Below, piece after piece: positions 49,004-58,436 of a DNA stretch of 64,000 bases. Source of the DNA: Phycisphaerae bacterium (GTDB lineage Bacteria > Planctomycetota > Phycisphaerae > UBA1845); contig JABWBH010000012.1 of NCBI GenBank assembly GCA_013360585.1, positions 47,201-111,200 on the forward strand, written 5' to 3'. A model generated the notes under the pieces. It was not told the DNA's origin and did no database searches. It worked only from the letters and a program-made list of their open reading frames with translations. How positions within the stretch are numbered: position 1 is the first letter of the stretch; each line of letters opens with the position of its first letter. The position numbers were made by a program, and so were the translations under genes.

Positions 49004-49966
49004 TCAGGGTTTCGCCGATTCCAGGCTCTTGCGCAACGCCGCAATGTCGCTTTCCGAAAGCTGCGCGCCCGTCTTCTTCACCACCGCGATGAAATGCTCG
49101 ATCTCGTGCGGCGCCGCCGGAAAGCCCACGTTCCCCTTCTCAGGATGATTCGCGTCCGCCAGTTTCACGCCCTCCGCGTCGAGCACCGCGAAAAACGGAA
49201 TTCCGCCCTGGTCGCTCCCGCGATACTTGTAATCCAGTTCCTTCCCCCCCGTCATCCGGTCCACATCGATCTTCACCGGCACATACGCCTTTCCGATCGT
49301 CGCCGAAACCTCCGGCATCGCCAGCCAATCCGTCATCCGATGACACCACCCGCACCACGGCGCGGAGAAATACACCAGCACCTTCTTCGACTCCGCCTTG
49401 GCCTTCGACAAGCCGACCTTAAGCACGTCATCGGCGTTCTGCGGCGGCGCCTTCCACTGATTCAGGAACCCCAACACTTTCGCGGGAACGTGATGATCCC
49501 CTTCCTCCAGCGACCCCGTCTCCTGGTTCGCCACCACCTTGCCCGACCCGTCCAGCACCGTCAGAAACGGAACGCCCGAATCCTTCAGCTTCGCCCCGTA
49601 AGCCTCCGCCAGGTCCATGTGTTTGTCCCACTTCCCGATGTCCACGTTGACCCGCACGTATTCATAAAGCAGCGCCTTCTTCACCTGCGGATCGCTCTCG
49701 AACGTGGCGTCAAGCTTGTGACACCAGCCGCACCAGTTGCCCCCGAACATCACCAGCACGCGCTTGTTGTCCGCCGACGCCTTCTTCACCGCCTCCGCGA
49801 TCAGCGCCTTCGCATCGGCCTTTTCGTCATACAGCGGCGGCTTCTCCGCTTGTTGTCCCGACGCCGGCTGCCCCCCGGCCTGCACTCGGGCTTCCGCCGC
49901 ACCGAGCCCGACACTGAGGATCCCCAACCCGCTCAGAACCGCGATCACCACCGCTTCACGTCTCAT
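49004..49966 (-). CDS. Secreted protein with two thioredoxin-like domains, each with CGWC
   Basis: 320 residues from the ATG at 49966 with GGAG nearby; the upstream in-frame part (SLRRRIFSRRW) is less likely to be used. A signal peptide occupies 1-26. Two thioredoxin-like domains follow: first at 55-165 with FGGNWCGWCHKL (Cys79 and Cys82), second at 185-310 with FSAPWCGWCHRM (Cys205 and Cys208). The CGWC motif is typical of thioredoxin-fold proteins with thiol-reducing or YyaL/SoxW-like roles. The function is likely periplasmic thiol-disulphide exchange. It is transcribed with the same orientation as the aminotransferase. Confidence 0.85.
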   Translation of the reverse strand: MRREAVVIAVLSGLGILSVGLGAAEARVQAGGQPASGQQAEKPPLYDEKADAKALIAEAVKKASADNKRVLVMFGGNWCGWCHKLDATFESDPQVKKALLYEYVRVNVDIGKWDKHMDLAEAYGAKLKDSGVPFLTVLDGSGKVVANQETGSLEEGDHHVPAKVLGFLNQWKAPPQNADDVLKVGLSKAKAESKKVLVYFSAPWCGWCHRMTDWLAMPEVSATIGKAYVPVKIDVDRMTGGKELDYKYRGSDQGGIPFFAVLDAEGVKLADANHPEKGNVGFPAAPHEIEHFIAVVKKTGAQLSESDIAALRKSLESAKP

Positions 49967-50141
49967 CTTCCATCTCCGTGAAAAAATACGCCGCCGCAAT
50001 GACAAACCGCACCCGCAAGGAAGCGCTCCGCCTCCCTGCCGAATCCCCGGCCTTGTTACCCCCTGATCTCGCCGTCACCCTCGCCCCAGCACCTGATCAA
50101 TCATATACGCGGAGCCCCCCGCACGCGCTTTCACACCCTGC

Positions 50142-50900
50142 TTACGTCACCCTCCGCCTGCCGCTCGGCACCAGCATCGATGCCGATGTGGCCTCCCGCC
50201 CCGCCAGGTGCGCAATGTGATAATCCAGCACGTCGAACATCCGGACGAGAACCTCCTCCCCTCCGGACGACCCTGCGTCACCCCCGCATTCAAGCCGGCG
50301 CAGCATCTCAAGCGTCGGACCCGCCACGACCCGCTTCTCCACCCGGACTCCCTCACAGTCCCGGCACACCATCCCGCCTTCCAGCGAAGAAAAATACGTC
50401 AGTCCCGACCCACGACCGCAAACCACGCAGGCGTCCAGCCGAGGCCACGCTCCCGCAGACTCCAGCAGCGCCCGCTGATACCCCGTCGTTGTCTCCAGCA
50501 CCGCCGCCCCGTCACACAACGACTGCAACGCAGACGTCAAGGCATCATAAAGCAGAGCGTGCGCGTCGCCTTCGACCGTCATCATCAAGGTCGTCTCCGC
50601 GACATACTGACCGGCCGCAAGACGCTCCAGCTTCTCACGCAATCCGCCGAACGACCGGGTCTGCTTCCACTCCGTCAGTGTCGAAAGCCCCTCGCTCCGG
50701 TCCGTCCGCATGCTGAAGGAAACCTGTCCCTCCTCCAGAAGATCAATCCCCGGCGAAAACCGCGATCTCGTCGAGCGCTTCGCCCCCTTCGCGATGACCC
50801 GCGCCTGACCGTGTCCGCGCGTGAAAAGGCCCAGAACCTGCGAGGTTTCTGAGTACTCGATCCGCCGCAGCACCACCGCTACGTCCGAGACCACCGGCAT
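50142..50900 (-). CDS. recO: DNA repair protein RecO
   Basis: 252 residues from the ATG at 50900. RecO binds single-stranded DNA and helps load RecA with RecR. The N-terminal OB fold starts VVSDVAVVLRRIEYSETSQVLGLFTRGHGQARVIAKGAKR, and the C-terminal helices carry the zinc-site pattern CVVCGRG...CRDCEG. The family similarity starts at this ATG; an upstream in-frame extension of 46 Arg/Gly-rich residues is unlikely. The gene lies 94 bases after the groEL terminator hairpin, so it may have its own promoter in that gap. Confidence 0.88.
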   Translation of the reverse strand: MPVVSDVAVVLRRIEYSETSQVLGLFTRGHGQARVIAKGAKRSTRSRFSPGIDLLEEGQVSFSMRTDRSEGLSTLTEWKQTRSFGGLREKLERLAAGQYVAETTLMMTVEGDAHALLYDALTSALQSLCDGAAVLETTTGYQRALLESAGAWPRLDACVVCGRGSGLTYFSSLEGGMVCRDCEGVRVEKRVVAGPTLEMLRRLECGGDAGSSGGEEVLVRMFDVLDYHIAHLAGREATSASMLVPSGRRRVT

Positions 50901-50985
50901 ACATGCTTCCCGTCCGAACCCGGATCCGCGTTCGGGTTTCGCCCTTCCCTTTATCCGCCCCGAACCAAAAGTTGAGCCGAACCGA

Positions 50986-51036
50986 AGAAAAACGCGAGCG
51001 GCTCTTGCGGGACGCCGCCCCGCAGAAACCGCTCGC
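50986..51036 (-). terminator. Rho-independent terminator of groEL
   Basis: On the minus strand GCGAGCGG (51036-51029) pairs with CCGCTCGC (51001-50994), with an inner 6-bp stem TGCGGG/CCCGCA (51024-51019 and 51011-51006), followed by GTTTTTCTTC. It lies about 97 bases after the groEL stop at 51133. Confidence 0.75.
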
Positions 51037-51132
51037 ATAAGGGTATGTAAACTCGTCCCCGCGCGTTCCTCCTCCTCCGGCCGGGACGAGATTCGTGTCC
51101 GGTTCTCCGGCGCCGGATGCGCGCCGTCGCGG

Positions 51133-52779
51133 CTACATCATGCCGCCCATCCCGCCCATCCCGCCCATCGGCGGACCCTTCTTCTCCTTCTTTTCCTCCT
51201 TGATCTCGGAGATAGCCGCATCGGTGGTCAGCAGCAGGCTCGCCACGCTCGCGGCGTTCTGCAGCGCGATGCGCTCGACCTTCGTCGGAACCAACACGCC
51301 CATCTTGATCATGTCGCCGTACTCACCAGTCAGCGCGTTGAACCCGTAATTCGGATCGTCGTTCTCGGTGATCTTCTGCCAGACGATCGACCCGTCCAGC
51401 CCCGCGTTCTGCGCGATCTGCTTCACCGGCGCCGACAGCGCCCGCCGGACGATGTCCGCCCCCGTCTTCTCGTCGTCGCGCAGACCCTTCGCCACCCGGT
51501 CGATCGCCTTCAGCGCCCGCAGCACCGCCACGCCGCCACCCGGCAGAACCCCTTCCTCCACCGCCGCCCGGCACGCATGCAACGCATCCTCGACCCGGGC
51601 CTTCTTCTCCTTCATCTCAACTTCGGTCGCCGCGCCCACGTTGATCTGCGCCACGCCGCCGGCGAGCTTCGCCAGGCGCTCCTCGAGCTTCTCACGGTCG
51701 TAGTCGCTTGTCGTCTTCTCGATCTCGTTGCGGATCTGATCGATCCGAGCCTTGATCTTCGCGGTGTTGCCGCCGCCCTCGATGATCGTCGTATTGTCCT
51801 TGTCGATCTTGACCTTCTTCGCCGTCCCCAGATCCGACAGCGACACGTTCTCCAGCTTGATCCCCAGATCCTCGAAGATCGCCGTCCCGCCGGTCAGGAT
51901 CGCCATGTCCTCCAGCATCGCCTTGCGACGGTCGCCGAAACCCGGCGCCTTCACCGCCGACACGTGCAGCGTCCCGCGAAGCTTGTTCACCACCAGCGTC
52001 GCCAGCGCCTCGCCCTCGATCTCCTCCGCGATGATCAGCAGCGGACGCCCCGACTGCGCCGCTTTCTCCAGCACCGGAACCATGTCCTTCACCGACGAGA
52101 TCTTCTTCTCGTGGATCAGGATGTAGGGCTTCTCCAGTTCGCACGTCAGCTCCTGAAAATTCGTGATGAAGTGCGGCGACAGGTAGCCCTTGTCGAACTG
52201 CATCCCCTCCACCAGCTCCACCGTCGTGTCCAGGCTCTTGCCCTCTTCGACCGTGATCACCCCGTCCTTGCCCACCTTGTCCATCGCCTTCGCGATGTGC
52301 TCGCCGATCTCCTTGTCCTGGTTCGCAGCGCACGTCCCCACCTGCGTGATCTGCTGCGAATTCTTCACCGGCGTGCTCATCTTCTTGAGCTCTTCGACCA
52401 CCGCCTGCACCGCCGCTTCGATCCCGCGCTTAAGCTGCATCGCGTCCGCGCCCGCCGCCAGGTTCTTCAACCCCTCGTCGTAGATCGCTTCCGCGTAGAT
52501 CGTCGCGGTTGTCGTGCCGTCGCCGGCCACCGTCGACGTCTTCGACGCAACTTCCTTCACCATCTGCGCGCCCATGTTCTCATAGGGGTCGTCCAGCTCG
52601 ATCTCCTTCGCCACCGTCACGCCGTCCTTCGTCACCGTCGGAGTTCCGAACGACTTCTCGAGCACCACGTTCCGCCCGCACGGACCCAGCGTCACCTTCA
52701 CCGCCCGCGCAAGCGTGCGCACGCCGCGGCGGATCGCCTCCCGGGCCTCCATGTCAAACGCAATCTGCTTGGCTGCCAT
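51133..52779 (-). CDS. groL: Chaperonin GroEL
   Basis: 548 residues; forms the 14-mer folding chamber. Typical regions are [35 protein letters not shown], the apical [25 protein letters not shown], and the classical GGM-rich C-terminal tail ([10 protein letters not shown]). groES lies immediately upstream, 121 bases away, in the same orientation. A hairpin terminator follows. The gene is full length and has no oddity. Confidence 0.98.
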   Translation of the reverse strand: MAAKQIAFDMEAREAIRRGVRTLARAVKVTLGPCGRNVVLEKSFGTPTVTKDGVTVAKEIELDDPYENMGAQMVKEVASKTSTVAGDGTTTATIYAEAIYDEGLKNLAAGADAMQLKRGIEAAVQAVVEELKKMSTPVKNSQQITQVGTCAANQDKEIGEHIAKAMDKVGKDGVITVEEGKSLDTTVELVEGMQFDKGYLSPHFITNFQELTCELEKPYILIHEKKISSVKDMVPVLEKAAQSGRPLLIIAEEIEGEALATLVVNKLRGTLHVSAVKAPGFGDRRKAMLEDMAILTGGTAIFEDLGIKLENVSLSDLGTAKKVKIDKDNTTIIEGGGNTAKIKARIDQIRNEIEKTTSDYDREKLEERLAKLAGGVAQINVGAATEVEMKEKKARVEDALHACRAAVEEGVLPGGGVAVLRALKAIDRVAKGLRDDEKTGADIVRRALSAPVKQIAQNAGLDGSIVWQKITENDDPNYGFNALTGEYGDMIKMGVLVPTKVERIALQNAASVASLLLTTDAAISEIKEEKKEKKGPPMGGMGGMGGMM

Positions 52780-52900
52780 GTATCACTCCCCTTGTTTCAG
52801 CGCCGCCGGCGCGCCGCGCCGGTCGGGTCATTTGTTTCTCGGTTATCCGACGCCGCCGGACCCTTCGTCCGCCGAAGGCGCGCCGTCTGCTCGGCACAGC

Positions 52901-53200
52901 TTACTTCTCGATGACGCCCAGCACGTCCGACTCATCCATGATGAGGTACTCCGTGCCGCTCATCTTGATTTCGTTCCCCGCGTAGCTGGTGAACACCACC
53001 TCGTCGTTGACCTTCACCTGCATCGCGCTGCGCTTCCCGCTGTCCAGAAGCTTCCCGTTTCCCACCGCCAGCACGATCCCGCGCTTCGGCTTCTCCTTCG
53101 CCGTATCCGGCAGAACGATACCCCCTGCCGTCTTCTCGTCCGCCTCGACCCGCTTCACGATGATCTTGTCGTTCAACGGCTTGATGTTCAGCTTTGCCAC
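52901..53200 (-). CDS. groS: Co-chaperonin GroES
   Basis: 99 residues beginning at GTG 53200, with GGAGG eight bases upstream. GroES caps the GroEL chamber. Motifs are [33 protein letters not shown] (mobile loop [11 protein letters not shown]) and the end [17 protein letters not shown] longer in-frame reading from 53311 would add 37 residues that do not match the family. It forms an operon with groL. No CIRCE element (TTAGCACTC with its inverted half) is seen upstream. Confidence 0.97.
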   Translation of the reverse strand: MAKLNIKPLNDKIIVKRVEADEKTAGGIVLPDTAKEKPKRGIVLAVGNGKLLDSGKRSAMQVKVNDEVVFTSYAGNEIKMSGTEYLIMDESDVLGVIEK

Positions 53201-53346
53201 GTCGCCTATCCTCCACTGGTCACACAACCCGCTACTCTTCCGCAGTATGCATCTCTCCCCCACCGCCGGAATGCAACCGACGTGCCGGTCCCGCTTTGCG
53301 AAACCAGACAAACTTGTTTTCTTCTTAAGTTATTAAATTACAAAAT

Positions 53347-53375
53347 ATTATGACGCATGTTCGCCGGGACGCCAA
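53347..53375 (-). promoter_or_regulatory. Putative sigma-70 type promoter of groES-groEL
   Basis: Minus strand TTGGCG (53370-53375), 17-base spacer, CATAAT (53347-53352). The -10 matches 5 of 6 and the -35 4 of 6. The sequence just after it (53312-53346) is very AT-rich for this genome. Transcription would start near 53340, giving a leader of about 140 bases before the groES GTG. Confidence 0.55.
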
Positions 53376-53470
53376 CATCAAAGCCCTTCTCCCAGACTCT
53401 CTCGCCTGTCACCACTTCATCCCCCACCCAAGGATTCCCTGTCACTTTGTCACTCACCCCCACCCTGGCA

Positions 53471-56005
53471 CTAACCGCCTCCGCCCCTCCCGCCACCCAA
53501 CGCCTTCGCACGCTCACTCGCGGCTTCAATCCGCGATCGTTCATCCGGGCTGAACCGCCGGATCACCTCCCACTCCGGCCGGGCCGCATCCAGCTCCAGC
53601 GCTCGCTCGAACGCCAGCGCTGCCTTCCCCAGCACCCCCGGGTCACCCTTCGCCTCTCCCTGATGCAGCAGGCACTCCCCCAGCAACCACCACCCGGTCG
53701 GGTCCGCCGGGTACAAGTTGACCGCGCGGCCCGCAGCCTCGGCTGCCGCATCCAGATGACGCCCCTGCGCGCCGACGCCCTTGACCCCCTCTCCCCCCTC
53801 TCCACCGCCGACGCCGGCCCGCCTCGCCACTTCAAGCTCAATACGCGCCGTCTTCCGCTCAATCTCCGCCCGGAACGGATCACGCCGTCGCGCCTCATCT
53901 AACGCCGACCGGATCGACTCGAACCCACCCGGAACCCACGACTCACCGCCCCCCAGCCACAACCCCGCCTGAAACTCCGCCTTCTCGAGGCACGGGGTGG
54001 GTTCCCACGGATCAGCCTTCGCAGCCTCATCGAACTTCGCCGCGGCCCTTAAGACATGCCCCTGCGCCGCTTCTCCCGCACGCATCACGGACGCAACGAA
54101 CTCCCTCGCCTCCGCCAGCGCTGCATTCCCGCGACAGATCGCCGCTCCTTGCCAGATGACCGCAATCAGCAGTGCCGCGCAGACGACGAGCGCCGCCTTC
54201 TCCGTCCTGATGCCCGCCCGCCGACCCAACCCGTCGTCTCTTTCAGACGGAGGCTCTCCTCGTCGAGACGCCGCCATCGCGTACAAAGCAAAGACCGTCG
54301 TCGCCGCACCCGGTACAAAGAGCGCAAAGTTGATCGCGTCCTGGATGAAAAATGCCGCCAACCCTGCGCAAACGCCCCCGAAGATCGGACCGTCCGTCAC
54401 ATCCCCTCCCGCGCCGCCAGCAAGCCGTATCACCACCGCAAACGCCGACAACCACGCCGCAGCCGGTATCAACGTCTGCACGAATACGAAAGATGCGTCG
54501 CTTGATCCCAGCAGCGGAATCCGCATCGCAAACACCGCCAGCCCCGTCACCGCGCACCACGCCGGAACCGCGACCCCGCTTAATCCCTCAACCTCTCCCT
54601 CTCCGCGGTCCTCCGTTTCATCCCACCCCGCAGACGGTTTTCCCGCCACCGTTGGATTTGAATTCCCGCCGCGACTCCCGACCCCAGCCAGCCGGGCGCT
54701 GCCTCCCACCAGCAATGCGACCAACCCCAGCAGACCCACCGCGCCCCACTCCGCCGCCCCCTGCACGAGAAAGTTATGCGGGCTTGAAACCTCCTCCGGA
54801 CTTTCGATCGATTTGTACCGAACGTAGTGTCGCCCGAAGTTCTCCGCACCGACCCCCGTCAGGAAATGATCGCGGATCAGCGATGCCGACGCAGTCCAGT
54901 ACTGCCAGCGAAAGCTCAACGACGCACCGGGCAGCGACTTGTGATACAGCCCGTGCCCCACCACCGCCGCCCCCGCAAGCCCCGCACATCCCCACCCTGC
55001 GACCAGCGCCGTCACTTTCCGTCGCGCCATCCACGCCCCGAAGCGCGTCCAGCGCCGCAACCCCGCCAACCCTCCCCAGCCTGCAACAGCCGCCGCAAAG
55101 GCCGCCGCCGCGCCCCCGCTTCCCGTCAGCGTCATCGCCAGAACCAGCAGCATGACCAGCGCCACGCCGCACCCGACCGCCGCGCCGGATACGCGGGCGC
55201 TGTCACCTGCGACTCCTGACGAATGCGTGACGCCCACCCGACCACACGCAGCCAGAACCACCCCCGCCGCCGCCAGCGACGTCAACGCCAGATACCCGGC
55301 CGCGACGTTGCTGTGAAAGAAAAAACCATCCGGCTCCCCCGCGCGCATCCGCGCCTCGAACATTCGCACTGTCGCCGAATCCAGCGGAACCCCACGATCG
55401 CGCCAGAACGCCGCTCGGTTCTCCTCATACATCCGACGCGCCTCGGGAAGCGTGAACCAGCGCTGATCGAGACACTCCACCGCGTTCGCAGCCGCCGACG
55501 CCGCAATCACCGCCAGCACCAGGCGACGGTGCAGACGGGTCTCCACCGCCTGTATCAATCCGATCGCCAGCACCGGAAGGCAAAGAAAGTCGAGCGACGC
55601 GTTTACCGCCACGCGCTTCTGCCCTGCCGCCGCGCACGAGATCAACGCCGCCGCCGACAGAAGCATGAACCCCAGCGAAAGACCGGTCCGCCGCAGCCCG
55701 CCCTCCCTCACCCGCGTCAGCATCGCCCCCACCGCCGCCACGAGGATCACCAGGTCGATCGCCCACGTTCGCACCGGCATCACCGGCGAAAGCTCCGCGA
55801 TCCCCGACGACACGACGTCCCGCGCGGCGTCATGCGTTTCATGAATGAGCGGGCGCAATCCGCACACGACGAGGAGAAGGAAAAAGCACACGCTCCGCAC
55901 GTGACGAAGCGACCCCTCGGGCGACCGCGACACACGCCCTGCGACGCCACCGCGGGCGCCTTGTCCTGCTGCACCGGGCGATGTTCGTGCTGAACTCAGG
56001 GACAC
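53471..56005 (-). CDS. O-antigen ligase-like membrane protein with TPR-like tail
   Basis: 844 residues starting at GTG 56005, 25 bases after the stop of the upstream GT-C gene. About twelve membrane segments and a large periplasmic loop carry the O-antigen-ligase/WaaL-Wzy signature GVGAENFGRHYVRYKSIESPEEVSSPHNFLVQGAAEWGAVGLLG. The C-terminal 200 residues are helical and TPR-like, with PADPTGWWLLGECLLHQGEAKGDPGVLGKAALAFERALELD. Such proteins attach or polymerise lipid-linked glycans at the outer side of the inner membrane. It ends in a Gly-rich stretch and sits last in a run of surface glycan genes. Confidence 0.78.
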   Translation of the reverse strand: MSLSSARTSPGAAGQGARGGVAGRVSRSPEGSLRHVRSVCFFLLLVVCGLRPLIHETHDAARDVVSSGIAELSPVMPVRTWAIDLVILVAAVGAMLTRVREGGLRRTGLSLGFMLLSAAALISCAAAGQKRVAVNASLDFLCLPVLAIGLIQAVETRLHRRLVLAVIAASAAANAVECLDQRWFTLPEARRMYEENRAAFWRDRGVPLDSATVRMFEARMRAGEPDGFFFHSNVAAGYLALTSLAAAGVVLAACGRVGVTHSSGVAGDSARVSGAAVGCGVALVMLLVLAMTLTGSGGAAAAFAAAVAGWGGLAGLRRWTRFGAWMARRKVTALVAGWGCAGLAGAAVVGHGLYHKSLPGASLSFRWQYWTASASLIRDHFLTGVGAENFGRHYVRYKSIESPEEVSSPHNFLVQGAAEWGAVGLLGLVALLVGGSARLAGVGSRGGNSNPTVAGKPSAGWDETEDRGEGEVEGLSGVAVPAWCAVTGLAVFAMRIPLLGSSDASFVFVQTLIPAAAWLSAFAVVIRLAGGAGGDVTDGPIFGGVCAGLAAFFIQDAINFALFVPGAATTVFALYAMAASRRGEPPSERDDGLGRRAGIRTEKAALVVCAALLIAVIWQGAAICRGNAALAEAREFVASVMRAGEAAQGHVLRAAAKFDEAAKADPWEPTPCLEKAEFQAGLWLGGGESWVPGGFESIRSALDEARRRDPFRAEIERKTARIELEVARRAGVGGGEGGEGVKGVGAQGRHLDAAAEAAGRAVNLYPADPTGWWLLGECLLHQGEAKGDPGVLGKAALAFERALELDAARPEWEVIRRFSPDERSRIEAASERAKALGGGRGGGG

Positions 56006-56030
56006 TTCCTGAAGAAAAAACCCACCGCGG

Positions 56031-58436
56031 TCACGGAACCGTCTGAATGTCGCCTCGAACGGATTCCGTCTGTCGCTTGTACGCGCGAACCTTCGCTTCC
56101 TCCCGCAGACGCCAGAAACGCAGCTTCAAAGGCCGATCCTTCACCGTCGTGAAATGATGCCACGCCGGTTCCGGAATGTTGTCCCACTGGATCGCCGCCG
56201 GCTCCTCCGGAAGGCGCACCCACTCATAAAACGCCGCATCGCGCAGCTTGTCCCGGACGCCGGCCGGAAGTCCCGAACGATAATCCCAGTGCTGGGCGAT
56301 GATCCAGTCCGGAAGTCGCGGACCCACGCGCGGAACCAGATCGCGCGTCCGGATCACCAGCAGATCCGTGTAATACTTCAGCGGAAAATGCTCATACACC
56401 GTCGTCACCAGGTCGTCCTTCCGGGCATGTGCCTGAAGATGACGGATCACCGCCTCGATCGGACCCTCGTAATCGTTGCGAAGCTCTCGCACCAGGTTCA
56501 GCAGTGGAAACTCCAGCTCGACGGGCATGCCGAATTTGTCCAGCCGCCCGTTCTTATAAAGCATCGTCCACGTGTATCCGTTGGCGTTCAGGTGACCGAA
56601 CTCCGTCGCCGCAAAATACGCCTCATTGTGCGCCTTCGCCGTCGGCTCGGGGTCTCCCTGTTCCAGGTACTCCTCCTGAATCCGCACGATGCTCGCCTGA
56701 TGCCGAGGCTCCAGCACCAGCCTCCGCGCTACGTAAAACGGACCGTATTGAAAAAGCTCGCATCCGACGACCACCGCGAACACCAGCGCCCCCACCCACG
56801 TTCGCCCGCCGGACAGTTTCAGCACGCACGCCGCCGCCGCCAGCGAAAACAACGCCGCCCCGCCCAGCAGGTACCGGTAAAACGGATGATTCGCCAACGC
56901 CGACGCCGAAAACACCACCGCCAGACCCGCCACGATCGTGATCTGCTTCCAGTCCGTGTCGAACCACGCCGCGTCACGCAGGGATGCAAACGAGGAGCGC
57001 ACGATCCAGAGCCCCGTGCCCGCGCACGCCGCCGCAAAGAATCCCAGGAGGATGAAAAACGAACCGGACGAGGCCGGAGCAACCATCACCGCAAAAAACA
57101 ACACGGCGCACGCCAGCGCCGCCAGACCCGTCCACCATCGCCCCCGGGACGCGCTCTCCCCAACGCCCGCCCCGGCTGCCAGCGCAAGCAACCCGAACAC
57201 GAACACCGCCAGCAACAGCAGCCCTGCCGCCAGCATTCCGAGCGGCGCATTGTGCAACATCACCCGGAAGTGATCCGCGATGTCCGTCGCACGCCACGAC
57301 CACTCCAGCAGCCCTTCGGCGTGCAGCCCGCGCATCGTCGCCGCCGTCACCGCCAGCCACGCCGCCCCCGTCGCCAGCGTCAGCACCGCAAAAACCGCCC
57401 GCCGCCGCGCCGCCGCCCAGCTCAACGCGATCGGAACCAGCAGCACAAAAGGCCACGCGCCGGTATGCAGGTGAACCAGATACGCTCGAAGCGACGCGAC
57501 CAGCCGCGACCACGACTCCTTGATCGGCACGCCGCTGTCGTCGTAATCCCGGTCCCACGACCTCGTGTAAATGAAGAACGGCGCCGTCAACCCGGCCACC
57601 AGCATGCACGCCACGACGTAACGCAGAAAAACCGAGTGCCGCAACCGTGTCAGCAACCGCCCCTTTGCCTCGTCGTAGCGGATCACGCCGTGCTTCAGCA
57701 ACGCATGTACGCCCAGTCCCCCCGTCACCCCCACCATCGTCGGGAAAAACGTGTAAAACGAGCCGAGGCCGCCGAGCACGAACAACGCCGAACCCCGGCG
57801 ATGCTCTCGCGTCATCCGCACGTACCCCCAGACCTGAACCAGCGTGTACATCGCCAGAAACGGATAAGACCGGCACTGCCTCGCAAAAAGCAGATAAGGA
57901 ACGTTCAGCGCCAGAAGCATCACCGCCACCCGGCTCAGCGCCCGCCGCCCCGTCATATCCAGCAGCGCCACGTACATCACCGCCAGCGCCACCCACGCCC
58001 CCAACGCAAAGGGAAACCGCGCCGCAATCGTTTGCCGCTCGATCGTGTCATTGAACCCGACCGCATCGAACGCCAGAAGCGACGCCGCCGTCAGGTAGTT
58101 CCCGAACCACGAGGTCCAGATCCAGATCCCGTCCTCATTGATGTCGACATACGACCCGTCCCCGCGCAACTGCTGGTCCGTCACCGCATGAAGCGAATGC
58201 CCGTGCTTGTCCAGCGGTGGGCGACCGTCGTCCGCCAGCGGATATCCGTATTCGACGATCCGCCGCGCCAGCGTCGCCGTCTCCGCCTCGTCCTGCCAGA
58301 GAATATTCGCCCCGAGGTTAGGGAAGATCAGCCACGGCGGGACCAGCAGAATGAACAACCAGAACGGATCGCGCGCAAGCCCCCCGCGCCGCTGTTCCGA
58401 TGTTCCCGCCAGACTCGGATCCTGCCCCTCATTCAT
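56031..58436 (-). CDS. Integral membrane GT-C glycosyltransferase
   Basis: 801 residues with about twelve membrane segments. The first loop has ILWQDEAETATLARRIVEYGYP, where the conserved acidic residues D-E-A match the GT-C (ArnT/PMT_2-like) active site. Later come the segments FPFALGAWVALAVMYVAL, LNVPYLLFARQCRSYPFLAMY and SFYTFFPTMVGVTGG. The soluble C-terminal portion of about 200 residues has no recognised domain. It overlaps the upstream GT-C gene by 8 bases (58429-58436), so the two are translated together, and is followed by the O-antigen-ligase-like gene. Confidence 0.7.
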   Translation of the reverse strand: MNEGQDPSLAGTSEQRRGGLARDPFWLFILLVPPWLIFPNLGANILWQDEAETATLARRIVEYGYPLADDGRPPLDKHGHSLHAVTDQQLRGDGSYVDINEDGIWIWTSWFGNYLTAASLLAFDAVGFNDTIERQTIAARFPFALGAWVALAVMYVALLDMTGRRALSRVAVMLLALNVPYLLFARQCRSYPFLAMYTLVQVWGYVRMTREHRRGSALFVLGGLGSFYTFFPTMVGVTGGLGVHALLKHGVIRYDEAKGRLLTRLRHSVFLRYVVACMLVAGLTAPFFIYTRSWDRDYDDSGVPIKESWSRLVASLRAYLVHLHTGAWPFVLLVPIALSWAAARRRAVFAVLTLATGAAWLAVTAATMRGLHAEGLLEWSWRATDIADHFRVMLHNAPLGMLAAGLLLLAVFVFGLLALAAGAGVGESASRGRWWTGLAALACAVLFFAVMVAPASSGSFFILLGFFAAACAGTGLWIVRSSFASLRDAAWFDTDWKQITIVAGLAVVFSASALANHPFYRYLLGGAALFSLAAAACVLKLSGGRTWVGALVFAVVVGCELFQYGPFYVARRLVLEPRHQASIVRIQEEYLEQGDPEPTAKAHNEAYFAATEFGHLNANGYTWTMLYKNGRLDKFGMPVELEFPLLNLVRELRNDYEGPIEAVIRHLQAHARKDDLVTTVYEHFPLKYYTDLLVIRTRDLVPRVGPRLPDWIIAQHWDYRSGLPAGVRDKLRDAAFYEWVRLPEEPAAIQWDNIPEPAWHHFTTVKDRPLKLRFWRLREEAKVRAYKRQTESVRGDIQTVP

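Noticed and set aside
53318..53352. The AT-rich stretch upstream of groES as a dif or CIRCE site
   Set aside because: CATAA occurs on the minus strand but the second arm does not match XerD sites, and the CIRCE halves TTAGCACTC/GAGTGCTAA are not present.
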